DNA of 64,000 nt, from positions 2,100,001 to 2,164,000 of the forward strand of contig JAFBJZ010000422.1 in NCBI GenBank assembly GCA_016785225.1, read 5' to 3'. The notes under the pieces are model-generated. The model did not search any database. It was not told the DNA's origin and was given only the letters and a program-made list of their open reading frames with translations. A program made the translations under genes and the position numbers. Shown here one piece after another: positions 37,904-51,314 of this stretch. The first letter of the stretch is position 1; each line of letters opens with the position of its first letter. Origin of the DNA: Psettodes erumei. Lineage: Eukaryota > Chordata > Actinopteri > Pleuronectiformes > Psettodidae.

Positions 37904-40900
37904 CAGCTGGAAGCACAGACAAGCACACGACTAGCCGTGGTGGTGGGGGCGCGCTTTGTAAGCTAAGGATTCCCTTCGGGAAAAAAGCCCTCCCCCATTC
38001 CCCCACAGCAAATCTCCCACCCCTATTAACAAAGCCACGGCATGCTAGTGTGTGGCCATGTTATCCAGGACATGGGTGGGGCACTTTGTGTGTCTGTATG
38101 TCAGGCAGGCACACAAATGTTTGAGAAGTCATGTTCATGTCAGATTGTAATATTTATATGTAATCATTCCCTGACCACTGATGAACTGCTTTTATTCATT
38201 TACATCTTTTTAATTAAATTATAATACATTAGTCTATAACAAGCTGTCGGCCAGTGTTTAGGTTTCTTTTCAAATCCCAGGAGACTGAAGATAATCAAGT
38301 GCATTTTTTTAAAATGTATCACATGTAAACAATACCACAAGCCAATATTATAAACATTCAAGATTGGAACACAATTCAACTTTCACAGAGTGAATTAATT
38401 CCATTACTGCTATTTACATATTTCAAAATCATATGCAGCACAAATATTTACCAAAGATCAGAACTGAAAATGAAAGACTTTTAGACAAATTTAGATGTGA
38501 TGGGAAAAAAAACAACTAATTCCATAGGGCAGCACATTTCCACAAACAAAATTCATCAGGTTACAGGAGAAAAGTGGACTTAAAACATATCTGTGCAGTT
38601 GAGCCAGTGGCTAAAATATTCTTTAGAAGCTAGAGGACTGCACCCTCGTGAAGAATGGGCAAACCTGCTACAATTAGCCTCACAATAGAATGGCAGGAAG
38701 CTTCGTTTCAGTAAAAATACAACACAAGACAAAGGAGAAATGTCTTTTGGGTCAAGAATGGAAAATGCCTTGCACGCTGCCCAGCATTTACTCTGCTGTA
38801 CTTACAACAACACACAGTATATCTTGTTAAGTGATCTGGTGAAGTGACCCACTAAGCACAGAATACAACTGCCATACAAGAAAGAAGGTTAAATGTGTAT
38901 ACAGAGACTGAGGTAGACCACTGCTATCCAAAAGTGAACTCTCAATGGTTTACCTTTATAAAATGCACAAATTTTCTGCTAATTAATTTGACCACTAAAT
39001 GCTGTAAAGGCAAAGAGCAGAAAAAGTCAATAGGTCTGGAATAATTTTACAGCAACTGGAATCCTTGACTTTTATCCCTCAAACTGCTACTGTGAAGGGA
39101 GGTCACCTGAATATTACTCACAAGACAACCTAAATTTTGAAACAAAGGAAGTAATCTCACATAGAGTCCAGACTGGTTTGATCTGGATCAGCGTGATGTA
39201 CCAACCTACTGACCAACCATCATACAAGCTGACCCACCAACAAAATGCCGTCCCTTGAAACATGCCAATAGCATGGCTAATAAAAATCTAAGATCTGTTA
39301 AACTAAAGACAGCTAATGAGTGGACACAGGAGGCTGGACCATTAGGTTGGGCAATATGCAACAGAAGCCTAATTAAATTATTAATTAACACATTTACATT
39401 AGGCAGTGGAACATTAATAAAGCATTGAATTTTAACATGAATAAATTAGTACATTAGCATAACTAAACAAGATGTGATGGTGCTATTCTTCTTGAAGGCC
39501 TGTGAATGCAGTTGTTCCTTTAATGAATGCGGATATAGTGGAGGATGAAGTCAACGTAAAGGCTGAGGAAAACACTTTCAGCATGGGTCATGTCACTAAA
39601 GCTGCAGGTTGTCACCCTCCATTACCTGATTTGACACTTGTGCTGCTTCAGTGCACCAGCGTCCATCTCTGTATTATTTACATTCTATTCAAGCTCATGT
39701 GTTTACTTGTATCATTCTCAGAAGTGTTCACTTTGCTTCCATCTCGACTGTTTCGCAGTTCACTGCTGCAGCTCAATTTTACCCACAGGGATCATTAAAG
39801 TTTTATCTAATCCACCTGTCTGATCATGCGTCCATTCACCCATCTGTTTGCATTCAGGTCAAGTCAGAATTTATTGACACAGGACATTTCCTCCCACAGC
39901 ACATTTAATGTACCTCAGTGATCATTTTGGCCGTGGTCTTTATCAGTGTATGGATTTAGCCACTTTTGTGAGTAATCAGTTCTGCATCTCCTGCATTTAT
40001 TTTCATGCTTTTGGCGTAATGGCACATTGGTTGCCACTCCTCACTTCTACACAACCTTCTAACATGATGCATCACATGATATATGAAATTTAACACAAAA
40101 GTCTTTTTGTACTGGGGAAGAAGTATTCGCATGTTCACAGTTGACCGATGACAAACAAACTGTCAATTTTTTGTGGGAATTTTTAAAAAAAGGGAGGAAC
40201 CTATTGGCTGTCTAAAGATTTCATAAGATCATGAGCTGTTAAGCCCCAGCCCACTGGAAACTACATAATCCTTCAGTTTAAATCTTAAATTCACCACAAG
40301 TGAGCAACAACTTGCTTATAGCAGTGTCTGTCTACACATGCAGTGTGCATTCACATTACATGAATGCAATAACACCTCCTTGGTGATCGTATAATTGAAT
40401 CTGTACGGCTAACAAGATTAGGAGAATCCCATTTTGAAATCAGATGCACCCCCCTTCTTTAAGGAAAGGTTCTGTTATTGCTGTAGAGCCGCTGCCGTGG
40501 GGGGGCATCAGGCGTAACCATTTTGTCTGAGAGCCAGGGGTTTTTAGGGTGGGCTGGCTAAGGAAGGGCAAGATGCAGTTATGAACACCCCTACCTTAAC
40601 ATGACAGAGTCAGAAGGTCTGTATTCACTGCACAGTATGCTCCAGCGCTGCTTTCTGTGTTTTAAGTCCACATTTGTCCCACACCTGTCTTTTTGAACTG
40701 CATACCCCTCTGTCACACATGCGCTTTCCTGCCAGCCAAAGAGACCACCCTCTGTTCCATGCAGCCCCCCCTACTCTCCTCCTCCTCCTGCCCCCCTCCC
40801 CTCCTCCAGGGACTAAGGAGGTTTTCAGCACTTGCCACGGCCGCTTGCAATAGACAGCACCACAAAGACTCAGTGATCCATCGCATCACCCCCGACACTT

Positions 40901-41100
40901 GACAGAAACCACAGCTGACAGGCGATCTCGGCATTCAGTAGGGACATCTAGAGAAAGTGGGCAAGTGAGACCAAGAGAAAGAAGGTGCTTTGTGGACTAC
41001 CCCTTAAAAATAAATAAGGTTTTGAGCCTGCAACCTGAACAGGCATTTCTTTTCTCTTTTTTGGACACATCTCTGGTTGCTATAAAACAGCATCTGCACA

Positions 41101-44100
41101 ATGGAAGAAGACATGGATGAGGGGCAGACCCAGAAAGGTAAGAAAGTCCTTTTCCCACGTTTGGGTACAAGACTTAAGCAAGACTGACATGGGTGTTTTG
41201 TGTCACTGTGTCAATGGTGCCTCTGTAAAGGCAAATCATAAATGCTAGCCTTTCCCTTTCTGAATAGGAGAGCAGCTGTTTGCGTTAATTCCTTTGTCCA
41301 CTGAGTATCAGCACTCCACTGAAGAGCGCACGTCTGCATGTGCTGTTTGGGTCGTCAGAGGGGTGTGAACCGCTTCAGACAGGGTTGGACTGTCTTTGTT
41401 TATTTGATGAGGTTTTCATGCCTGTCACAAATGGCTGAGGAAGAAACATGACGAGTGAAGAATCAAAATCATGCTCCTTCACTCATTAATCCATCAGCTC
41501 CCAGGTCCTGTCCTTTGTGTCCAAACGACCCAGTCGCTTTGCGACAGTTAGTGCGGAATAGATGCAGGAGCAGGGTTTTTTTCATGCATTTAAGAGGGGC
41601 AGTGCTTTGCTTCGTGCCAACTGAAAATGCTATTTATACTTCATACACACGCACACCCCACCACCACCACCTTTTCTCTGCATGAATGATTCAGTGCAGG
41701 GTTTGGACTCAATAAACAAGGGAGTTTGAGTGTGCATGTATTTTTGTCTTTTAGTGGAATGCAACATTTTGAACACTGTTGTTATTTCTCTAAGACATGT
41801 GAGCAGAGACAAATGGGACACTATTGACATGAAGAAAACAAATTTGTCTCTCCTTAGATTTACTTCATGTGACGGGCATGGCTTCATATGTTTGTGTTTC
41901 TCTTCACTCCTGTCTCTCCGCCCCTGCAGCCCAGCACTCCTCACACACATGCACACACAGGCACACACACGAGCTGAAACAGTTGCCATGGTACTGGCCA
42001 AGTGTAGTCATTATCATTATTATTCTCTCTTCACCCACTCCTCCTGATGACATTTCAGTAACAGGAATAGTTCACTGTGCCTGTGAGTGTGAGAAGCAAA
42101 GAGACAGGAAGACATAGTAGAGTCAGACTGACTGAGAAAATGATTGGAAGTGACAGAAAGAGATACTCAGAGGGTGCAAGAAAGAGAGAATGAGAGGTTT
42201 GGTGAAATAGAGCAAGTATCGTTATCAAATATAGAGAGTAAATAAGTGTTGGCTATATTTTAGATATGCACATTCACTCTGATGACATAATTGCTGCATG
42301 CTATTTACGATGGAGCTGTTTACATGACATTACCGTTTGACATATGTTCCACCAAAAAGCTTACAGATTTTGATCTAATACATTTGGCCGCCATTACTAG
42401 GTGTGTACTCAGGCATTCCTATTCAGAGAGCCGTCCCTGGACACTAACACAAATGCTCACCCAGCTGAAAGATGCAGCCATGCAAACTTTGCATACATTT
42501 TTGTATGCCAGTGTCCATTTATATGGGTGAAACGGTGAATACTATAGATTTTGTTTTTTCTGTCAGAGTTTCTCAGTACAGAGCAACCAGGGATGCAAAA
42601 GAGAAATGTAAAAGGGAAAAAAAAGAAACTGCATGTGATGTAATGTGAAAGTAATGTAAAAGGGAGGATGGCTTGGACCTTAAATTGTCATGCAGGGAAA
42701 AGAGGTTCAGGATAAGATATAAGATGCATTCAGTGCACAAAAATAAATGAATGATAATTGTTGTCTACATGTCCATGTTTATGGCTGACCATGTATGTTT
42801 CAGCAATTCAAAAAGAGAAAATGACTAACCTGTTACATTAGAAACTGACACAAAAACTGCCCCATGACAAATGCATGCAACCACTCATATCCCTGTATGG
42901 ATGGCATGGTAACACGCCTTCGCAAATCGCTGCCTACGCGAAGAAAAAAGTCAGAAAATTTCTTTCTTTAAGTTACTTACAGATAAGAAATTATATGAAG
43001 TTTTTTGCTTGGAGTCAATACACAATTCTGGAAGTATAGATGTTTAAGAATATAATATGAAATATGAACAACTCAACAGTGACAGTTGACCAATTCAAAT
43101 TCCATTAAGTTGAGCTAAAAGTGAAGACCTCAGAGGATGAGACATTAATAATTTCTAATAGTTTCTAATTAGTTACGTTTTAAAGGTTAATATGATTAAT
43201 AATGTTGTTTAACTCAGTTTTATACAAGAAAATAAACACAAAAATACTTTCAAAAGCAGTTTCTTTACCATAACAAGATTTTGGTTTGAGTGTGGAAGGT
43301 TGTGCATGCTTTCCTATCTGGGTAAAAATGTTCTAGGTTCCCATTTATTGCCAGGCTCCAATAAGATCATGACATATTATTTCAGGAGATTTCTTGGTTG
43401 ATCAAGCATGGCATAATGTAAGATAGATGTGTTACAACAAGGAAGCAGGGCTCACTGGTCACCTGCTTCTCTTATCAAATGATTGACGTGAAAGTGGCAG
43501 CTCCTTGTTATGGAGGACAACAGATGACTGACATAATTGCTCTGATGAAGCACGATGAACATTTAAGCCGCTCTGTTGAGTTTCTTCCCATGTCACTGTC
43601 ATTTCAGTTCATCTTTTTGTTTTCATTTCTAAGAGTAAGAATCATGGCTCATTCCCAGAAGAAGTTACAAGCTGCAAACAGCAAGTCACAACCCCAGCTC
43701 TCCCCAGCATTCACACAGGGTTATAAATATGGCATTGAAGAAATTAGTGGAAAAAATAGAAGTGTGGGCTACACTCCCTTTGAAAATCAAGTCAGGGAAA
43801 GATCAAGCACAAGATGACACACTGAACACACAACAAGCACACGAGCAATATTTCTGTGTGGCCATAACATTTTTAGAAGCTTATGACTGTCAAGGCGTTG
43901 TTTTCTTATGAGAAGGCAACTCCATTTAATGGGGGTTTAATGTAAATTGGGTTCTATCTTTACCATCTATCACATGTGTATGGTACTCTTAAAGATCAAT
44001 TTAATATAATTCTGTTGATTAAACATGCCATAGAGATAGCAGCAAACTGCAAATGAATAGGTACTTCCACTGCTGTACTGTAGGGGTCAATGAGTGCACT

Positions 44101-47100
44101 GGCATCATGCTAATGCCCTTCTGTTTTCCTCTTCTGAGGCTGCAAATCTCTAATTATGAGTCAGACATGCCAGGTGGGTACTGTTCACTTCAGGTGCTGG
44201 CCAAATGTAGCGGTGCACACACTTTGTACCAAAGGAGCCATCAGCAACAGGGAGCAAAACCAAGGCCCTCTGGTTGCCAAAGCAGGTTTCCACTAATGTG
44301 TATGTGGTGAAATGAAATGATGAAAGCTTTGCAGACTCGTTCTGTAGATGAGCACAGGATGGAGTAATGGTGATGAAGAATGAACTGAAACAACATCCTG
44401 GAGCTCGCGTTTATGTTGGTTCTGTTGATTTGCGCTGAATGGGAAAACTGAGAAAGACACACCTGTTAGCGTTTCCTGCGCCAAGAATCTACTCTGCAAG
44501 GCCCCCGCTTGCCCAGTTTGTTCAGGCCGCTAACTCGCCAAGCTGTTAAATGTTGAGCATCCTCACTGAGTTTTTGTCACATGATATTTAGTTTCATGCA
44601 CTTTGAATTTACAGATACAGATGATGTATCTATCATCTATATTAATCCAGATATAGATGCTACGCTATAATGCTGTTAGATTAATATACAGGTGTGCCAA
44701 TATACATCACCACCATTGACATTTTTAACCATGTTTTATGATTTACGTTGCTATGACATTTTTATAATCTCTTTTGCAGATTTTCTTATACATATATGTG
44801 TGTATAATGTATAGTATATTTGTATTGTGTTTGTGAAGATATTCCATCATTTCTAGGTAGTAGCCAATCCCAGAGTTTTCCTGCCATTCAGTTGAGTCGG
44901 TGGTCTTGCATTAAAGAGCTTCTAACCCTAAATAATTCAACTGGTAAAAACGTCAATGGAGAGTTTGTGTCCCATGATGGCCTCAAAATAGTGAGTGCTA
45001 GTAGTGCTATACACGCAACCTTTCTCTTTCTCTCTCTCTCACTCATCTCACTCTCACTGAATCCTAATTTGCCTGAGCCAAGAAGAAGTCAAGGGAGTTC
45101 CGCCAGTTGTTCTTTGTTGCAGGAGAACTTAAGAGGCTTCTCTCATTGTTCTCACAGGAATGACTCACCAGTATAGATTTTCAGATATGGGATAACTGGT
45201 GATCAGTGTATAATGATGCACTATGAGGCCATTGCCGAAGACAGAGACTTTCAAACCATAGTTAAAGTAAGTTAAGAAAATTCAATACAGGAGAGTGTAT
45301 TTGGAAACTGTAATCAAGTAAAAATGAATGCAATTGGACAGATTCAATCAGATACTGAAGACAGGCCATTATTATGATCCATTGTTTGGAAGCTGTGACT
45401 TAAATCCCAACACTTGGTGTCAGCTGTTTATTATGTCAGCAATCAACACTTTTAAGCTCATTTCACCCCGAAAAAGTCTTCAAATTGAATGTAAAACAAC
45501 AGCCCCTCTGTTTGCCCCTCAGTTCCTGGAGTGAACTCGGCACAGACAAAAGACACGACCCTGCTCAGCAGTCAGCCCATCGTGTTCCGACTCTTCCATC
45601 TCCTAGCAAAAAAAAAAAAACAGAGAGGAAATCGGTAGCTGAGCTTTTGGTCCTGACCTGCAACATCCCATCTCGCCCAGAGGGGTTATCTGTGTGATGT
45701 TTCTCATTCACCATTGTCCCACTGAATTTGTTGACATGCAGTAAAGTGGGTCATGGCTCTGAAGGTCTATTCACAGATTTTGCGCTGTGGTTGACATGGC
45801 AACCATACTGGTTGATTAAACATGCGCAGAGGAGATGGGGACGCAAGAGCTGAAAAAATCCACCGCTCGCTTCGGGGGGGGGGGGGTCACATTAAATATA
45901 GGAAAGTAATGAGACATGTACACACCCATTACTCCGGCCGACACAGACACCCCATCCCCCCACTGAGATCTGTCTCTCTCTGTCACTGCCACCCCACCCC
46001 CATACAAAACTCCTCCACTAACTAAGGAACTAACTGCTTTATGAATGCACAAAAAGTCTGATTGAATGTCTTGTGGTGTGAGTCAACATGCACCAGACAT
46101 GAAATTAGATTATTATTCTCTTTTCTGTCATCCCCTTTATTTAATTTTGTTCATTTCCTCCTCTGGCACAGCATCTTATTGATTTTCTCTCTTGGCTGCA
46201 ACTGCACCAAAAGCAAAGCCTGACATTCCTTTATAATGGATTTTAATGAAGGAAGTGCCATCACAGACATGCAGTCATTACAGACCAGTGTCATCTTTAA
46301 AAAGCATGAACTGGAATCAATCCAGTGCTTTGTGCACTGGTCTGCACTTTCAGCATTAACATCAGCATTCTTCCCAAACTTTAAAAAAATGTCTGAACCT
46401 GAACGCGAACTCCATCCTGCCAGTTCTAAAAACCATTCCAGTGCAAACATCTTTTCTCTGCACTCCTTGTCAATACAGCCCATAATTTACTGCTGTAAAT
46501 AATCATCATCTTTCTGACTTTTTTCTGTCTGCATTGCTCATTTTGTTGAGCATCTCAACTGAAATGAAGCACATGAAGCAGTTACAGAGACAAAGTTTGG
46601 TGCGTGTTTGAAGTTTTGGGGAGGGTATTTACTGACATTGATAGCACAGCCCAACACAGCCACAATTTAATATGCAAATTCCCACGAAAGACTCAGTCTG
46701 CATGTGTCTGGAAAGCAACTCAGGAGAATAAGTCTGCACCACAGAATATCAAATATCAACTAAAGAGACCAAAAGACATATTTCAGTGCAGTTATGCAGT
46801 CTTCATGCCATATATAAGACTATATGCAGAGGAGTAAACCTGGAAGAGATTTAATATGGTGGCATAAAAACATGTCTCTCCTTTGTCAAAATCCTGCAAA
46901 CGGATTTAGTTGAGTAGAGATCAGAAAGCCAATAAACTATACATTGACCAGCTTAAATCATCACGCACGACTAAACCTGCCATGAACTGGTGAAGGCCAC
47001 AGGGGAATTCAAATTCAAGAAGGAAACGGGTAAGTAAGGTTAGAAAAACATGCTTGATGAATATTGTATCATTGTAACTGGATGTAACAATATCTAACTA

Positions 47101-50100
47101 ATTAGTGCCTTAACAGGGGCAGCAAATCTTTGGTCAATTAACTCCAATAACTGCCTCCAGGATGTTAGAGCCACGTTTTCTTTGAAGGACATCATTTACC
47201 TCTAAGCATTATTAAAGGATAACTCTCTCATCCCAGCATTGACTGGGTCACTGAGAGTCTGAGTGTGTGTGTGTGTGTGTTCCTTTTGCCTGTCGGACAT
47301 GACACTGACAGATGGAGGAGTAGGAGGGGCCTTGGGAGGGGGGTCATCCTTTCTCTTTGTATTAAGGAGACGCCTTCTGTTGATTGGACCACGTGTTTGG
47401 GGGTCATGTAGACTTTTTTGCATGTGGAGGACAAAATATTTAAAGCCCCAGCATCTTCCAAAATCCTCTCTTTGTTAAAAGATCATTAAGACTAATCCTT
47501 GTGTTGCCAGATTTTCAATTCTGGCAAGTGAGATTTATTTCATTAACACTCAGAGAGGAATATCCTTAGATTTTAGTCTCTTCCCTGTTGGAGACACAGA
47601 AAGCAGGAGAAGGGATTTAAATCTGCTACTTATAATCCATTTTATCCATTATATACCTATAATCTATGATCTAGTTTTAAATTTTGACACTAACAATAGC
47701 ACAATAACTTACTAATATACTTAATAACAGACTAGCTTCATGCTGCATCCTGCTTGACCAAATCAAGTAAAAAGCATACATAAGGGCTCCTCATCATTGC
47801 TTCCACTGGTCCATTGAAAATCAGCTTAACCACACACAGTCAATTTGGCCAAATCCCCAACTTGACTGCTGCTTCAAAAGAACAACTAGTACTACACCTG
47901 CGAAAATAATCAGCTCTGCATCAAAGCAGGGGACTTTTTCTCTTTTTCTTTCTCTTTTTTTATTCCTCTCAACGCAGGTAATGTCGGGCTAAGAAGAAAA
48001 CATGAATAATGAATGCGAGAGGCTTGTGCTCTGCTGCTCTGTGCCGCCTCTAAATTATGGATCAAGAATCTAGTAGCTCTCCCGAGTCAGTTCGCACCAC
48101 CGCTTGCCATTTTTCACCGTCTCAGGCTCACAGTCGCTTCAGATCAATGAGGAGTTACAGGGAGGAAATGAGAGGATGTGGCGGTATGAGCAGGGTTTTG
48201 TTCTAACGCAGCTGTGGTGTCAACACTCAGAACTACAGAAACAAATCACATCTAATTAAATATCCTGAAAAGCAATAAAGCTATTGCATAGCATGGTTTT
48301 GATTGTGCTCTCACAAACATGGAGCAACACAAGAGAACATGAGACAAAGAACAGCTGAATAAAGAGAAAAAAGATGTTACCATGAACATGACTCAATGTT
48401 ACACTCAACATCCACCATCCACCATCTGACTACATTTTTTATTCTTCTGTTATACCATTATGTTGGGCTCACTATTAAGGAGAAATCCTGTCCTGCATTG
48501 GATATGGTCATTCAAATTTTGCCCTTTCTGCACCTCACTTTACCGAGCCCAAGGAGTTTCCTCCCTTCCCACAAAATTAAAAGCAGACAATCAATACAAC
48601 ATCCCAATCATTCACTAATCCTCCCGCCCTACCCTGTGACTTAATCTTCAGCTGTTTCCATGGAAACACTCCTTTTCAAGTTACGTAGGTGACTTTTCTC
48701 TTTTTTTCGCTCTGCCTGGTCTGTTATTTGAGTCTGTAATAAGCAGGAACGACACCTGTCTTCAGGTCAGGAAAATGAAGAACAGCGAGATGTCGGCTCC
48801 AGCAGTTTTAATCTGTGTGCAGATATGTAAATAATGCAGAGGTAGTAAACCTTGATTGAGGCCATGACATGAATCATTTACATTACTGCTCATCCTCCAA
48901 CCCCTCTACTTCATGTAATGCAAGGGCTCCAAGTATCTACGACACCAAATTTAACCAGCAAGTCTCAAAGGTCTGTGAAAGAAAAAAAAACAGTGTTTTC
49001 TTTGTCTTTTGTTCTTTTATCAAGTGTTTATGTGCTTCATAAAATCCAAACCATCAGTCTAATCATCTAAAATGTGCATCTGTCTGTTTTGGGTGAGTAA
49101 TTCAGCTGACTGGACAGTTCAGTCTTACTACTAACAGGCACAGTGACCTGCAGCTTTTGGGGGGGGGGGTATGTGACTGCCTCCTCCGTCACGCTCATCT
49201 TGTCAGGGAACACCCTTCCATCAATAGAGCCTGTCACTGCCTGCGATAAGGTAACTCAGGATAATAAGTGTGGGGGAAGAGGTGGTGAACAGGCCTGCAT
49301 TAAAACAGACAGTGGATCAGATGCCCAAACACTGCACATAAGGTTTGTAACAGTTGGAGGCAGGCTACAGTAAAACTATGACATCCATAGTGAAAAGGAA
49401 TCAGGATATTGCACTTGCATGTATTTGATTGCCCTTCGCAAAAACTTGCCAGGTGACATTTTTTTGGCAGCAAAATTCCGACAACACAAGTTGCAAAACT
49501 TTTTTCAACTATGCTGATTTTTATTTGCCTTCTGTGTTGGCGGTCCTTGGCAGTCCTGATGTGTCACTTTACTGGCCTAATCTAAACGAATGAGGGGGCT
49601 GTGTTTCTTCACTCGGCTAAAATGCAATGCACTTGCAAGAGATAAGGCATTTTAAGTAGAAACACTACAGTCACACCTAATGCACTGCTGAAATATCACA
49701 CTTACAAGTAGGTTGCACCATAAATCTTTTCATTTTGAACAACAAATTCACAGTATTTTTATAGGAGCTGTCCAGTACTCTAGGAAGCAATGAACAACTG
49801 TGCAGAGATTTCAAGCAGAGGAAAAGTGAGGAAATTAATGATATAATAATAACACAATGGAGTGTTTGACATTGTTTTATCAGGGAGATTGACCTTTTCC
49901 CTTCTAATTTACGGTTTTGAAATCTAAACTACTTAACCACTGAACTCAGAACTGGAGTTCTTTCACCATTCACCCAAGAGACGGCATCAGATTTACTGGC
50001 TGATAGGCATCCTTGGCTGCAGGTTGTGAGAGTCATGTGAATTAAGGTGTGAATTGGTGTGAAACCGCCTGCGGATGTCAGGTGGCACCACAAGCAGCCG

Positions 50101-51271
50101 ATAGTCTGAAAGGCACCAAAGGTGAGGTGTTCCCTGATTTCAATGTCTCTTTCCAGGTTATGTCCCACTCTCGTGGGCTGGGCTACTACGAGTGTTGGAG
50201 AAACACCAAGGCAGTGATGATATAGAAATGTTGTAAACAGCAAACAGATGGTGCAACATGTTCAGGGAGGGATTCTCCAGTTTGACACATGACGACACAC
50301 TGTACTCTCAATCCTCTGAAAGAAGGGGAAGCCCTTAGTTGAAAACCCTCCCATGCATACAGTACATATGCTTCCTGTTTAAACTATCAATTGTTCATAA
50401 ATTGGACATATTTCCAACTGAACCAAGAAAACACTGACCAAAAAGAGAAGTGTGTCCAATAGGTACTGATAACCTGACTATTGACTAACTTAGCTATTGA
50501 TTTTTTTGAGTTTTTTCAAAGCTGTAGCTGACCAGAGAATATTTCAGCTTCAGTTTCAACAGTGTAAATCAAACCTTTTAATGGGCATAACAATGTTTTA
50601 GGATAAAGTAACAGCACAGATTGGAGCTGCAGCAAGTGTCTGAGTGCTCTGCACAAGCCAGCAGGCAGACCAGCTACTTGGTATTCCACTCAGGTTTGGA
50701 TCAGAGTCATAAGCAAAGAGTTGAGGAGGAGGAGGAGGAGGAGGAGGAGGGATATTTGCACCGATTCCTGCTTTGTAACACAGGCGAAAACAACAAGATA
50801 AAGATACCAGAGATGGTCCTGAAATCGGTCTGGATGAATGACTCTGAATCTCTACAACTGACAATGAAAACTGACTGTGCAGTCTCCTTTCTGATCGAGG
50901 ACACTGTGTCACACACACAGTGTGAATGCAAATTTATTTAATCATAGGCTATGATCGTGATGTAACTGATCAAGAGGAATTTTTCATTTCTACAGGCACT
51001 TAATTAAATTAGTACATGCATTGTACTGAGGTTCAGACAGCTATGCATGTTAAGGCTGCAGCTCTCCACTGCAATACAGCTCCAGATGAAGAGTTACAAA
51101 TTGATTTGGCGTGGGCTTGGCTTAGTGAAAAATGGGGCTGTGTGGTTAATATACTGCAACGCACTGCAAGACCCCATAAAGTCTGGTTATGTTCTGTGCT
51201 TCCGCAGGAAATAAATTCCACTTCTGTTGCTGTTACTCCGAGAAATGACTGACTCAATATCCCAAAACACA

Positions 51272-51314
<43 letters not shown>

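Larger units (their letters stand above)
32779..41100. other. Long non-coding interval asb5-gpm6a
   Basis: 8.3 kb without a convincing exon on either strand. It includes a GT microsatellite, two X-box-like palindromes (33837, 37532), two CTCF-like motifs (33718, 34961), a G-rich tract (37873-37903), a possible retroelement-tail remnant at about 39774-39812 (CAGGGATCATTAAAG) and the presumed gpm6a promoter and leader next to 41101. Some stretches (34320-34560, for example) are complex and not repetitive, as conserved enhancers often are, but conservation cannot be judged here. Confidence 0.55.

Noticed and set aside
44820..45176. 118-codon frame in gpm6a intron 1
   Set aside because: Low complexity towards its end (LFLSLSLISLSLNP), no recognisable domain, no convincing splice context.
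50598..50941. Glu-rich and Pro/Ser-rich frames over the GGA repeat
   Set aside because: Artefacts of the trinucleotide repeat on both strands; no surrounding homology.
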